Below are positions 1-8,757 of a DNA stretch of 64,000 nt, piece by piece. Source of the DNA: an uncultured Roseovarius sp. (lineage in GTDB: Bacteria; Pseudomonadota; Alphaproteobacteria; Rhodobacterales; Rhodobacteraceae); assembly GCF_947489715.1 (NCBI RefSeq), contig NZ_CANLER010000010.1:62001-126000 (forward strand). Reading direction: 5' to 3'. The position numbers were made by a program, and so were the translations under genes. Below the pieces are notes generated by a model. It was given only the letters and a program-made list of their open reading frames with translations, did not search any database and was not told the DNA's origin. Positions within the stretch are counted from its first letter, which is position 1; each line of letters begins with the position of its first letter.

Positions 1-1078
1 TTGTCGTGGCAAGCCCGATGCTGATGCTGAATTCGATTGTTTCGCCGTCAAAGATAAGTGGGGAAGCCACCTCTGAAATCAAGTGTTCGCAAAGAGTTTT
101 GAGAACGCCGATGTCATCCGTCGGTGTAACGATGGCAAATTCATCGCCTCCAAGCCGTGCAGCAAATCCGCCGTTGTCGCGGGCTGATTTCCTCAATACA
201 TGCCCAACACGTTGCAAGACGGCATCTCCGGCTGCATGACCAAATGTGTCGTTAACAGTTTTGAACTCGTCTAGATCGATGGAAAGTAATGCGACTGGTG
301 TACGATTCTTTTCAAGCATACGTTGAAGGCGTTCCTGAAACTGGACGCGGTTCGGGAGCTCCGTTAAGGGATCGAAAAAAGCCAGAAATTCGACACGTTT
401 CTCGGCCCGTTCGCGCGCACGACGCCCCAGAACCTCAAGGCGCAGTAACACCAGCGCAATGCCGCCAACCATGGTCAGCCCAGCCAGAGATCCAAGCATG
501 ATTACTTGCTGTTTCTTGACAACCTTGGTTTGGATGTACATTACGTCGTCCGCATGTCGGCGCATTTCATCGAGCATTTGAACCAATTTGCTACGGGCGT
601 TTTCAGACGCAAAAAGCAAATCGACAAAGAAGCCCGCAAGATCGGCATAGTCATTCGCAATCGCACCATCGGCGAGCTCAACTATCTCCTCTAGAGCCTC
701 AAGAGATGCAGTGCCGTTTTCAAAGGCACGATCCTTTTTTAGAATACGCCTGAGATGGTCTGTGCGGACGTAGATGACATCTGCGGCCTCACGAAATGCC
801 ATGTCTAACTCTGGCGTCACATTATTCGCATTCAAGGCTCTTTGCGTGGCAAGTATCAGCCTTTGAATGTCACTGATAGCGACATAGCCGTTGCGAATCT
901 GACGATCTTCGAAGACGGCGTGGGTCCTGCCGAGCTGAGTAACGACAGACTGCGTGTAGAGTCCGGCTCCCACACAAAGAACCATAAGAAATCCAATAGA
1001 GGCAAAAAAGCCGATGCTCGAAGACAGTGCATCGAGGATCTTTTGATGCCGGATATTTTTCCCAGCAAAGCTTGGCAT
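1..1078 (-). CDS. GGDEF-domain protein (probable diguanylate cyclase), C-terminus outside window
   Basis: Reading the minus strand from an ATG at 1078 gives an open frame to the window edge. It begins MPSFAGKNIR, has a membrane segment around residues 18-36, an extracytoplasmic helical region, a second membrane segment (about residues 160-180) and then a GGDEF domain starting near FFDPLTELPNR. The signature RLGGDEFAIV lies at about 128-157, so the active-site motif is intact. The residues just before it (DNGGFAARL) do not form the usual RxxD inhibitory site. The likely role is making cyclic di-GMP in response to a periplasmic or membrane signal. Any EAL domain would lie beyond the window. It starts 8 bp after the gene at 1086-1610, so the two are probably cotranscribed. 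Confidence 0.85.
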   Translation of the reverse strand, partial: MPSFAGKNIRHQKILDALSSSIGFFASIGFLMVLCVGAGLYTQSVVTQLGRTHAVFEDRQIRNGYVAISDIQRLILATQRALNANNVTPELDMAFREAADVIYVRTDHLRRILKKDRAFENGTASLEALEEIVELADGAIANDYADLAGFFVDLLFASENARSKLVQMLDEMRRHADDVMYIQTKVVKKQQVIMLGSLAGLTMVGGIALVLLRLEVLGRRARERAEKRVEFLAFFDPLTELPNRVQFQERLQRMLEKNRTPVALLSIDLDEFKTVNDTFGHAAGDAVLQRVGHVLRKSARDNGGFAARLGGDEFAIVTPTDDIGVLKTLCEHLISEVASPLIFDGETIEFSISIGLATT

Positions 1079-1085
1079 TGGTGTA

Positions 1086-1610
1086 TTAGTTGCCTGCTTC
1101 GATACGGGCCGCCATCCAAACAAAGTTCGATTCAGATGTCAGAGAAGATGTGGCGAATGTTTCCGCATCAATGACGAATTGTATAGGGCCACGGGCGCGT
1201 CGGCTGTGTGCCCGACCATCGACTCGGGTGGCAACAAGAATATCAACTGAATTGATGAGCTCTTGAGACATCGTCGTCTTGTAGTCGTTTTCTGCAGTTA
1301 CGAGAATGGAGGCGGCGCGGTCCAGCCCGTGCGCGGACAGGATTTCAGACAATAGAACACCCTCAAACTTAGCGGGTTCCTCTCGCCAAGGAGTTTTTGT
1401 CGTGAGGCTGTAAGTGGCGAATTTTTCAAGCTCTGAAGGAGTGTAACTAGTTTCGCTACCATCGTGACTGACAATAATCAGTGTCGCCTTGGTATGATTG
1501 ATTGGGTCGAGTTCCGCGGGGACGGGCGTGCCGGCCAGAGCAGGTTGCATCAGCATTGAAAGTGTCGCTATTGCTGCAATTATAGTTGAGCGCATGAGTA
1601 ATTTCCTCAT
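1086..1610 (-). CDS. Periplasmic molybdopterin-binding-fold protein without cysteine
   Basis: This 174-residue protein begins with a typical signal peptide (hydrophobic to about residue 26, cleavage near PALAG). The rest resembles the small molybdopterin oxidoreductase domain of the YedY/SUOX fold: an opening strand and turn, TPWREEPAKFEGVLLSEIL (where substrate-binding loops lie), and a C-terminal FVWMAARIE-like strand. The protein contains no cysteine, so it cannot ligate molybdenum as YedY does. That suggests a ligand-sensing or structural role. It lies 8 bp upstream of the GGDEF gene; in known genomes such proteins often pair with signalling genes. The fold call is from pattern recognition only. 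Confidence 0.7.
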   Translation of the reverse strand: MRKLLMRSTIIAAIATLSMLMQPALAGTPVPAELDPINHTKATLIIVSHDGSETSYTPSELEKFATYSLTTKTPWREEPAKFEGVLLSEILSAHGLDRAASILVTAENDYKTTMSQELINSVDILVATRVDGRAHSRRARGPIQFVIDAETFATSSLTSESNFVWMAARIEAGN

Positions 1611-2018
1611 TGATGTCCAGGACAGTACTCAACGATACGAAACTGCTGTTAATCGTTGGTTTTAAGCGGGCAGATCTGATTCAGAAAAAACGCACAATTC
1701 GTCTAAACTGTGATGCGGCGCCGCAATGCAAAATGAGGTAACTTCAAATATACCGTTTTTCCGATCATGCTAACGCTTTTAGTGAGCTGTGTCTGACGTC
1801 TGCACGTGTTGGAGGAAATTGTGGGTTTAGCTGTCCGTCATCAAACGCTCGGATGTTGTCAGACAAATTCGAACTAATCTGACGGTGCCCGTTTTCCCTG
1901 TGGCGCCAAAGATGATGCAACCTTTGGGGGAAATTAAACGAAAAAGGAGCTCGCAAAGCTTACCCCACGCTTACCCACACAAAAAGGGCTGCGCAGCAGA
2001 AATCACCTAACTTATTGA
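1611..2018. other. Noncoding chromosomal flank left of the integrated element
   Basis: No convincing gene is seen. A 63-codon minus-strand reading frame at 1765-1956 has no recognisable product. Before integration this sequence lay directly downstream of tRNA-Lys. Confidence 0.5.
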
Positions 2019-2070
2019 TTTCAGTGGTGAGCCGTGCAGGATTCGAACCTGCGACCCACTGATTAAAAGT
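2019..2070. repeat. Left attachment repeat (tRNA-Lys 3' fragment)
   Basis: This 52-bp stretch is identical to 17079-17130. It duplicates tRNA-Lys from the anticodon loop (tRNA position 31) through the CCA end plus 6 bp downstream. Identity stops at 2071, where the tRNA 5' part is missing, as expected for an attachment site left by site-specific integration. Confidence 0.93.
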
Positions 2071-2127
2071 ACGTGTGGGAAGCGACTAACCGCTTGTTGG
2101 CCAAGCGTTAATCGCGGTGGCGCATTT

Positions 2128-2152
2128 GCGTTACAAGGATGTAACAAGGTTC
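2128..2152. promoter_or_regulatory. Candidate arm-type integrase sites, left end
   Basis: GTTACAAGG (2130-2138) and GTAACAAGGTTC (2141-2152) lie about 60 bp inside the left attachment repeat. A matching GTTACAAGGTTC lies inside the right end (16971-16982), and GCGTTACAAGGAT recurs at 14056-14068. Short direct repeats flanking att cores are typical arm-type sites for tyrosine integrases. The rest of 2071-2389 shows no gene. Confidence 0.4.
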
Positions 2153-2389
2153 GCTGGATGTGACGATGTTTGGTTGAACTGAGTAGTCGCCGGTTTGACC
2201 GACTTGGCATCGAATGCGCGCTTTCGTGCTGCGTTGCAGAGGTACGCTTGGAGTCCATAGCATCAGATGGCAAGCCCCAATGTGCCGTTTACGGACACTT
2301 GAGCGCAGATGTAAATGATTTCATTATCTAATGAATTGCGCGACCGTGCAGCCAGTGGCGCAGCTGTATTTTATTTGAGGTGAAAATGA

Positions 2390-3046
2390 ATGTTAGTCTA
2401 TAAATTCTACCCACCAGAATATGCACTGCAGTCCTTGTTAAAGCTTCGTTTCAAAGTGTCTCCAATAGATGAGTTAAATGACCCGTTTGAGTATCTATCA
2501 TTGGACATGGGAGATAAAAGCGTGCGAGCTTGGGCGAAGAATTTCAGAAATATCGCTTCAAAAGGTAATGGAATAATTTCGTTTTCGAAAAGTTGGCGCG
2601 AACCCTTAATGTGGGCTCATTATGCAAAGTCTCATACTGGAATCGCCTTAGGTTTCGAGGTTCCAGATAGGTTACTCACTCATATAAATTACATAACCGA
2701 AAAAATAATTCCTCCTCTAGATGTTGATACCAATAAGGAGAGCATGAGCGAACTTGTGGATTTGCTGCTCAAATCGAAACACAAAAATTGGGAATACGAA
2801 GAAGAGGTGCGTCTCGTAAGGACGCTCCAAAATTGTGATGAGGAGGATGGACTTTACTTCGCTAAATGGAACCATGTTACTATGCTTAAGGAGGTAATTC
2901 TTGGAGATCGCTACCAGTCAAAAGACGATACAGGTATTCAAGGTGTTTTAGAAGATTCAGGAGTGAAATTTATTACCGCACGGCCCGAATTCAAAGGTTT
3001 CAAAATGACCCCGCAAAAGTACCAAAAGCTACATAAAAAATTATGA
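2390..3046 (+). CDS. DUF2971 family protein
   Basis: The 218-residue product has DUF2971 hallmarks: an N-terminal YKFYPPEYALQSLL, the LNDPFEY motif near residue 30, and a central SFSKSWREPLMWAHYAKSHT stretch of the family's SxS...MWaHYa type. The family is common in mobile and defence-rich loci and has no settled biochemical function. The ATG follows GAGG with 6-8 bp spacing. The gene is clearly AT-richer than the flanking chromosome, consistent with recent acquisition. It is the outermost cargo gene at the left end of the element, in the position where satellites and prophages often carry defence genes. Family call firm; role inferred. Confidence 0.8.
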   Translation: MLVYKFYPPEYALQSLLKLRFKVSPIDELNDPFEYLSLDMGDKSVRAWAKNFRNIASKGNGIISFSKSWREPLMWAHYAKSHTGIALGFEVPDRLLTHINYITEKIIPPLDVDTNKESMSELVDLLLKSKHKNWEYEEEVRLVRTLQNCDEEDGLYFAKWNHVTMLKEVILGDRYQSKDDTGIQGVLEDSGVKFITARPEFKGFKMTPQKYQKLHKKL

Positions 3047-3264
3047 GCCGTGCATCCCCCAAAGCCGACTTTGAACTGACATTCATAGCGGGCTCTGCAA
3101 TCGACCGCTTCGTCCCGCAACGCCGTCATTGGACCCATGGAAATGCTGCACAGTCCATGGATGACCACAATGCTTAAACTGCGCCGCAGCGGATTCTGAG
3201 TGAGTGGGTGTCTCATATACGCAGACACGAAAACTCGTTACAAAGATTTTACTAAGATCGCCGA

Positions 3265-3543
3265 ATGTGGTGCCACAATAACGCCAAAGTTGTTGGGCAA
3301 AATGAGCATATGGCAGAGATGACATTAGAACCTCGTTTGAAGCGGACCGACCCAGAGGCATGGGAAGAGGTATTGCGCGTATGCAGGATCATCTCGTCGG
3401 TCGGCCATTCCCCAGCTGTTGCCGCAAGGCACTTGCGCCACCTCGGTGTCACCCACGCCAGCATGGTCAAATGGATTGATGCAGGGTTGATACCCGGCTA
3501 CCCGCTGCGGTCACGCACCCCGGACCTCTCGCACCTGCTGTAA
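3265..3543 (+). CDS. Small hypothetical protein
   Basis: An open frame of 92 codons; an internal ATG at 3310 would give a 77-residue product starting MAEMTLEPRL. The sequence is charged with a helical middle (EAWEEVLRVCRII). I do not recognise it. No strong ribosome-binding site is seen. It ends 2 bp before the tRNA-like sequence on the opposite strand, so it may be a remnant rather than an expressed gene. Confidence 0.35.
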   Translation: MWCHNNAKVVGQNEHMAEMTLEPRLKRTDPEAWEEVLRVCRIISSVGHSPAVAARHLRHLGVTHASMVKWIDAGLIPGYPLRSRTPDLSHLL

Positions 3544-3545
3544 AG

Positions 3546-3621
3546 TGGTGCCGCACAAGGGACTCTAAACCCCGACACATTGCCTACGAAGCAATTGCTC
3601 TACCACCTGAGCTAGTGCGGG
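3546..3621 (-). tRNA. tRNA-Thr(CGT)-like sequence, partly degenerate
   Basis: Reading 3621 to 3546 gives exactly 76 nt that fold as a tRNA with encoded CCA. Six of seven acceptor pairs form, with a C-C mismatch at 1-72. The D stem GCTC/GAGC and the anticodon stem ATTGC/GCAAT are perfect, and the anticodon loop TTCGTAG gives anticodon CGT (Thr). The T arm is weak: GGGGT/CCCTT has two G-U pairs and a mismatch, and the T loop TTAGAGT lacks the conserved C56. It may be a phage-type tRNA, a degenerate copy or a tRNA mimic. Function is uncertain. Confidence 0.55.
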
Positions 3622-3897
3622 ATGCAGGAGTGGTGATTTCTTAAACGACCAAGGTGGTTGATGCAAAAATAGCGTTTGGCCAACATCGGCATGCAACAAC
3701 CGCATGGTAGCAGAACGGTCCAGAGCTGAACTTGATCCCAACACCTATCATCAGCAACTTCAAGCCAGAAGCAGACAATGTATCATAAATCCTATATGAA
3801 GCTGGCGATTGTTGACTTCCGCTCAAAACGTTCTCTGATATGAGTAATTGACGCTGGAGATTGCGCCTTATGCGTGCAAGGTTAACCAAAACAGTTT

Positions 3898-6800
3898 TTG
3901 AATTTGGGGCCAGTTTTGAGCAAAAATCTCGTGGAAATTGTCGCTGACTTTGGAGCGACCACCAAATCCAAGCTGAAGAACGCTGGCGTGACGGGAGCGC
4001 CGGAGGATCAACTTCGCGCGCCGCTCGAAACCCTTATTACGCAAATGTCTGAGTTGGCGGGTTTACCCGCTGGCTCTATTGTGCCGGTTGGCGAGACGTC
4101 CTTGGCAGAACTCAAAACCCGCCCTGATTATGCGGTTACGTTCAAATCTATGCTTGTCGGCTTCATCGAGGTTAAAGCACCAGGCAAGGGCGCTGACCCT
4201 CGCAGATTCACAGACAAGCACGATCAAGGACAGTGGGAAAAGCTCAGGACTCTACCAAACCTGATCTATACCGATGGCAACGCCTTTAGCCTTTGGCAAG
4301 ACGGCGAGTTGGTGGGAAAAATTGTCCAACTCGAAGGCGATGTTGAGACGGCGGGCAACAAGTTGACAGCCCCCCCTGAACTTCTCACTCGGTTTTCTGA
4401 CTTCTTCCAGTGGAACCCTCAGCCCCCAAGGACAGCGCTCGCGCTGGCCGAGATGACTGCACGCCTGTGCAGGTTGCTGCGCGAAGAGGTGACAGAACAG
4501 CTTGGCGAAGGATCTGGCCCCTTGACCAATCTGGCAACAGACTGGCGCAAGCTGTTGTTCCCCAATGCGACCGATGCTGCCTTTGCGGATGGCTACGCTC
4601 AGGCGGTAACGTTCGGCATGCTGATGGCGCGCGCGCGGAAAATACCGCTCAAGGATGGCCTTGATCGGGTGGCAAAGGAACTACGCCAGACCAATACACT
4701 GATCGGCACGGCACTTCGGTTGCTGACCGACGACGCGGAAAACCAGGCAACCCTGAAAACGTCACTGGCGACCCTGACCCGTGTTCTCGATGCCGTTGAA
4801 TGGGACGTGATTAGCAAAGGCGACCCTGAGGCCTGGCTATATTTCTACGAGAAGTTTCTGAAGGCCTACGACGACGAACTGCGTCGCAAGACGGGATCTT
4901 ACTACACGCCGCCTGAAGTCGTCATGTCTATGGTGCGCCTGGTGGACGAGGCGTTGCGATCAAGCGCCTATTTTGGGCTGACAGACGGCCTGGGAAACCA
5001 GAATGTGACAGTAGCGGACCCGGCCACCGGGACAGGAACGTATCTTCTGGGCATTTTGCGCAGGATCGCAGAGGCGACAGAAGAGGATCAAGGACCTGGC
5101 GCAGTGCCCGGTGTGATCCAAGCGGCGATCCCGCGTCTGATCGGGTTTGAGCTTCAGTTCGGCCCTTTCGCCGTTGCGCAACTACGCCTGTTGGCAGAAC
5201 TGCGCGATCTGGCGGGCGAGGACTTTGCCGGTCAGGCCGACCCCATGCGTCTCTATGTGACAGACACATTGGGCAACCCTTACTTGGAAGACGAATATAT
5301 CCCGCAAATCTTGATGCCTCTCGGGGAATCCCGCAGGCAGGCAAACGAGATCAAGAAACAAGAAAAGATCACGGTTGTCATTGGGAACCCCCCCTACAAG
5401 AACCAGGCGGCAGGGCTTGGGGGATGGGTGGAATCTGGCAGTGCGAACCGGCCAGGGCCGTTGATGGACTGGATGCCGCCAGCAGAGTGGAATGTCGGGA
5501 CGCACACCAAGCATTTGCGAAATCTATATGTGTATTTCTGGCGATGGGCGACGTGGAAGGTTTTTGGCGACGGTGATCCTGCCGAGTTCGAAGGACAGCG
5601 GGAGCGCGACCAGACAGGGGTAATCAGCTTTATCACTGTGGCCGGATTCTTAAATGGCCCTGGATTTCAGAAAATGCGCGCTGATCTACGCGCACAAGCG
5701 GATGAAATCTGGGTGATCGACTGCACCCCAGAGGGCCATCAACCGCCTGTATCCAGCCGCATTTTTCAGGACGTACAGCAGCCTGTCTGTATCGTCATGG
5801 CGTTGCGCAAGACTAAAGCTTCAAAGGAACAACCCGCACGTGTGCGATATCGTGTCATTTGCTCAGGTGACAGAACGGACAAATTTGAGGATTTGAAGGC
5901 CATTTCGCTTGAGGGGCCAGCGTGGATGCAATGTTCGACGCAGCCTCGGGCGTCTTTCCTGCCAAGAAGCGACGGGGTCTGGGCCGATTTTGCTCCGCTT
6001 GAAGAACTGTTCACCTATGACGGATCGGGGGTTATGCCAGGTCGTGTTTGGGTAATCGCACCTGATAGAGAGACACTGGAACAGCGCTGGAATGCGCTTG
6101 TTTCCCAAAAAGATCCGAAACAGAAAGCCAACGATTTTCACCCGCATATGCGGAAAGGAAAGCCAGGGGACAAACACGTAGACAAGCCCCTCAAAAGTGG
6201 GCTGTTCGGCCATCCATTCCGGCCAAGTCCGGTTGCTGTTGATCAGAATACCTGCATCCCGCCCACACGTTACAGCTTTCGTTCATTTGATCGGCAATGG
6301 ATCATCCCAGATGGCAGGCTGATTAATCAATCGAACCCAACTCTTTGGGAAAACTACTCAGATGACCAAGTTTTTCTAACAGCACTGCATCGATCTGCAC
6401 CTATTAATGGTCCCGCGCTGACTTTTGCTGGATCGGTTTGTGACCTTGACCACTATAAAGGATCTTTTGGCGGACGAATTTTTCCCCTTTGGGCACACGC
6501 AAAGGCGGTGGAGCCGAATATCAAGCCAATGTTTATGCATGCAGTACAGGAAGCGACAGGTGAAATTGTGACTGGACCAGCTATCATGTCTTACCTTGCG
6601 GCAGTTGCTGCGCATCCAGCCTACACCGCGCGCTTCAAGGATGACCTTGTTCAACCTGGGTTGCGCATTCCGATCACATCTGATGGGGATATGTTCCTCG
6701 AGGCCGTCGAGATTGGCGAAGAAGTCATCTGGCTCCATACCTTTGGAGAGCGTTTTGCTGATCCTTCTAAAGACCGCTGCTCCAGCCCGCCGCGCCTTCC

Positions 6801-7281
6801 CAAGGGGCACGGGCCGATGATTCCCAAGGATGGGGCGATCCCGACCCATCCCGATCAAATGCCGAACGAAATTTCACACGACCCTGTCAAGCTGCGGCTG
6901 CATGTCGGTGACGGCTTCATCGACAACGTGCCTAGGGCGGTTTGGGAATACGAGGTTTCGGGAAAGCAGGTGCTTGTCCATTGGTTTAGCTATCGCAAGA
7001 AAGACCGCACCCGCACGACCATTGGTGAGCGTCGCCAACCATCCCCGCTTGAAAGCATCCACCCAGACCGCTGGCTGGCCGAATACACGTCTGAGCTCTT
7101 AAACGTGTTGCATGTCCTGGGCCGGTTGGTTGCACTGGAGGCTCAGCAGGCCGATCTGCTTCAGCGCATCTGCGATGGCCCTATGATTACAGTTGATGCC
7201 CTACAGGCTGCTGGGGCTTTTGATGTTAAGGGGTCAGGTAAGGGCGGTAAGGCAGACGACCGACAGGATTCCCTGATTTAA
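3898..7281 (+). CDS. Type ISP-like single-chain restriction-modification enzyme (no helicase)
   Basis: This 1127-residue protein joins a nuclease, an adenine methyltransferase and a specificity domain. The N-terminus has a PD-(D/E)xK-like motif: RPDYAV at 75-80 and EVK at 91-93. A helical spacer leads to the N6-adenine methyltransferase core, with TGSYYTPPEVV, motif I DPATGTGTYL (374-383) and motif IV NPPY (497-500). The C-terminal third resembles the specificity domain of LlaBIII-type (type ISP) enzymes, including FRSFDRQWIIPDGRLINQ. The superfamily 2 helicase usual between nuclease and methyltransferase in type ISP enzymes is absent, as in type IIG enzymes. It probably methylates and cleaves DNA at one site. 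The frame opens with TTG at 3898; TTG at 3916, preceded by GGGG, is an alternative start. It is element cargo, probably for defence. Confidence 0.85.
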   Translation: MNLGPVLSKNLVEIVADFGATTKSKLKNAGVTGAPEDQLRAPLETLITQMSELAGLPAGSIVPVGETSLAELKTRPDYAVTFKSMLVGFIEVKAPGKGADPRRFTDKHDQGQWEKLRTLPNLIYTDGNAFSLWQDGELVGKIVQLEGDVETAGNKLTAPPELLTRFSDFFQWNPQPPRTALALAEMTARLCRLLREEVTEQLGEGSGPLTNLATDWRKLLFPNATDAAFADGYAQAVTFGMLMARARKIPLKDGLDRVAKELRQTNTLIGTALRLLTDDAENQATLKTSLATLTRVLDAVEWDVISKGDPEAWLYFYEKFLKAYDDELRRKTGSYYTPPEVVMSMVRLVDEALRSSAYFGLTDGLGNQNVTVADPATGTGTYLLGILRRIAEATEEDQGPGAVPGVIQAAIPRLIGFELQFGPFAVAQLRLLAELRDLAGEDFAGQADPMRLYVTDTLGNPYLEDEYIPQILMPLGESRRQANEIKKQEKITVVIGNPPYKNQAAGLGGWVESGSANRPGPLMDWMPPAEWNVGTHTKHLRNLYVYFWRWATWKVFGDGDPAEFEGQRERDQTGVISFITVAGFLNGPGFQKMRADLRAQADEIWVIDCTPEGHQPPVSSRIFQDVQQPVCIVMALRKTKASKEQPARVRYRVICSGDRTDKFEDLKAISLEGPAWMQCSTQPRASFLPRSDGVWADFAPLEELFTYDGSGVMPGRVWVIAPDRETLEQRWNALVSQKDPKQKANDFHPHMRKGKPGDKHVDKPLKSGLFGHPFRPSPVAVDQNTCIPPTRYSFRSFDRQWIIPDGRLINQSNPTLWENYSDDQVFLTALHRSAPINGPALTFAGSVCDLDHYKGSFGGRIFPLWAHAKAVEPNIKPMFMHAVQEATGEIVTGPAIMSYLAAVAAHPAYTARFKDDLVQPGLRIPITSDGDMFLEAVEIGEEVIWLHTFGERFADPSKDRCSSPPRLPKGHGPMIPKDGAIPTHPDQMPNEISHDPVKLRLHVGDGFIDNVPRAVWEYEVSGKQVLVHWFSYRKKDRTRTTIGERRQPSPLESIHPDRWLAEYTSELLNVLHVLGRLVALEAQQADLLQRICDGPMITVDALQAAGAFDVKGSGKGGKADDRQDSLI

Positions 7282-7749
7282 GTTCTGATCTATCCACTGT
7301 GCGGTACCGATAGAAACTGCGGCATGGTCAACTGAAATAACGAACACGCCTTTCGTACAAGCTGCAACGAAAGTTCGTCCGCCCAAGCCATCGTGGGCAG
7401 CAAATAGCCGGGAACCATCATGCCCGAAATCCCAAAACACCGATCACCGCCGCGTAAAACCGGGTCGCTCGTCAAACTCAATCGCCGACTGTTGGCGAGC
7501 TAAACGCCCGTGTCGGGCTGGACGCATGGGTCGTATCGGTGAAGATGCGCCGGGTGCCGTACCATGCGCGTCAGAGACAGGCGATTGCCGCTGAATAGGC
7601 ATCAACACCGGGCATGTGGGCGGTGATGACGCCTGCTTGCCCGCTGCCACACCACAAGAGCCTTCAAGGCAATTGAGGTGGCAATCTGAATTATCGGTTG
7701 GGTCGCGAGTGAGCACTGCATATCAATCATTGTAGGAACGGAGACTGCA
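7282..7749. other. Noncoding stretch in the cargo region
   Basis: No gene can be supported. Overlapping short minus-strand frames (7234-7440, 7444-7716) match no family I know. The 12-mer GGGTCGCTCGTC here (near 7465) recurs near 8300, so the intervals flanking the ADP-ribosyltransferase-like gene may share ancestry. Confidence 0.4.
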
Positions 7750-8226
7750 ATGGAAGATGAAGACCTTTTTTCTGGCCCCGACCGTGAGAACCCAGATCGC
7801 ATCTGGGAAGCCATGATGCGAGTTCGCGGAGGAAGCGCGGCGCGCGCCAACTTCGTCCTTCATTGGATTGAAGAAGTCGGCGCAGCCGCTGCATTTTGGC
7901 CTATCGTGAGCCGCGCTTGGTCAGGTTTCGACCGCATTCCGCATGAAGAGTTTGCCTACTGGTTTCACGTCTACCGCCGCTCGGTTCCAAAGGTAGAAGG
8001 GCTGCCGAGACGCATGACGGTCTATCGCGGGCAAGACGCCAGCGCACCGCTTGGGTTGTCGTGGACCCGTAGTCGCACGGTGGCAGAGGCATTTGCCCGA
8101 GGGCATCGCATATATTTCAACCCGAACCCCATCGTACATGAACGAGTAATCACACCAGGAAAAGTTGCGTTCACCTGTGACGACTGCGAAGAGTCAGAAA
8201 TCGTCCTCATAGCAATCCCAGATTGA
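7750..8226 (+). CDS. Small ADP-ribosyltransferase-like protein
   Basis: The 158-residue product carries motifs in the order expected of an R-S-E-type ADP-ribosyltransferase fold: VYRGQ at 91-95, LSWTRSRTVAEAFA at 103-116 (the S-T-x motif with its following helix), and an acidic EESEIVLI at 147-154 where the catalytic glutamate usually lies. The N-terminal 80 residues are helical and unassigned. Proteins of this fold act as toxins, antiphage effectors or phage host-modifying enzymes. The ATG follows a GGAACGGAGA ribosome-binding region. It stands alone, convergent with the packaging genes. The fold is inferred by eye from three short motifs. Confidence 0.6.
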   Translation: MEDEDLFSGPDRENPDRIWEAMMRVRGGSAARANFVLHWIEEVGAAAAFWPIVSRAWSGFDRIPHEEFAYWFHVYRRSVPKVEGLPRRMTVYRGQDASAPLGLSWTRSRTVAEAFARGHRIYFNPNPIVHERVITPGKVAFTCDDCEESEIVLIAIPD

Positions 8227-8364
8227 GCGCGTCTCTGACGCGTTCGCCTATGGTTAGTCGGTCTTTACTCGCCAACCCAAGAGCTGATCAAAAAATGCGG
8301 GTCGCTCGTCGATCTCAAGGCACTTCGACCCGGGTGATTGTAGCGAGCACAATGAGAGCGCAGG

Positions 8365-8718
8365 TTAAAATGGGGCTTTGCTAGTATCTTCGCGTGGTGT
8401 CGGTGGGTTCGGTTCGGGTATGGTCGACAACCCGTAATGCTGCGCCAAGTCCTCCGGGATGTATTCGTGCAGGCCGAGCGCGAAGGCTTTCATGATCGTG
8501 TTTTGATCTTTCTTGAACTGCGTTGCCTGCTTGGTCTTCGATTTGGTGGGTGCCACTGTGCTGCCAATACCCGAGAACAAATCCACCTGCTGCCCACCGG
8601 TCGAGAATTTCTTTTGAATCTGCTTGATGCGATTGATCGCCGCGATTTTGCGTCGGCGGTCTTCTTCAGCATCACCTGTCAAGCCAGACGTGGGCCATTG
8701 TCTTCTGTCTTGTTCCAT
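8365..8718 (-). CDS. Hypothetical protein downstream of the terminase genes
   Basis: The 117-residue product is basic and helical in the middle (DRRRKIAAINRIKQIQKKF) with a proline-rich C-terminus. It starts 39 bp after the terminase nuclease gene in the same direction, and GGCGG precedes the ATG, so it is probably the last gene of the packaging operon. I do not recognise a family. Confidence 0.6.
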   Translation of the reverse strand: MEQDRRQWPTSGLTGDAEEDRRRKIAAINRIKQIQKKFSTGGQQVDLFSGIGSTVAPTKSKTKQATQFKKDQNTIMKAFALGLHEYIPEDLAQHYGLSTIPEPNPPTPREDTSKAPF

Positions 8719-8757
8719 CCCGCCTGTATCGCAAACGACTGAGGCAGGAGTATGGCG

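Noticed and set aside
3641..3889. 82-codon minus-strand frame before the restriction-modification gene
   Set aside because: No ribosome-binding site or recognisable sequence; it covers the likely promoter region of the large gene.
7234..7716. Short minus-strand frames between the restriction-modification and ADP-ribosyltransferase-like genes
   Set aside because: They overlap each other and the 3' end of the restriction-modification gene, have no clear ribosome-binding sites, and match no family I recognise.
7460..8320. GGGTCGCTCGTC repeated near 7465 and 8300 as possible transposon ends
   Set aside because: Direct orientation, similarity limited to the 12-mer and a few nearby bases, and no transposase; more likely a small duplication.
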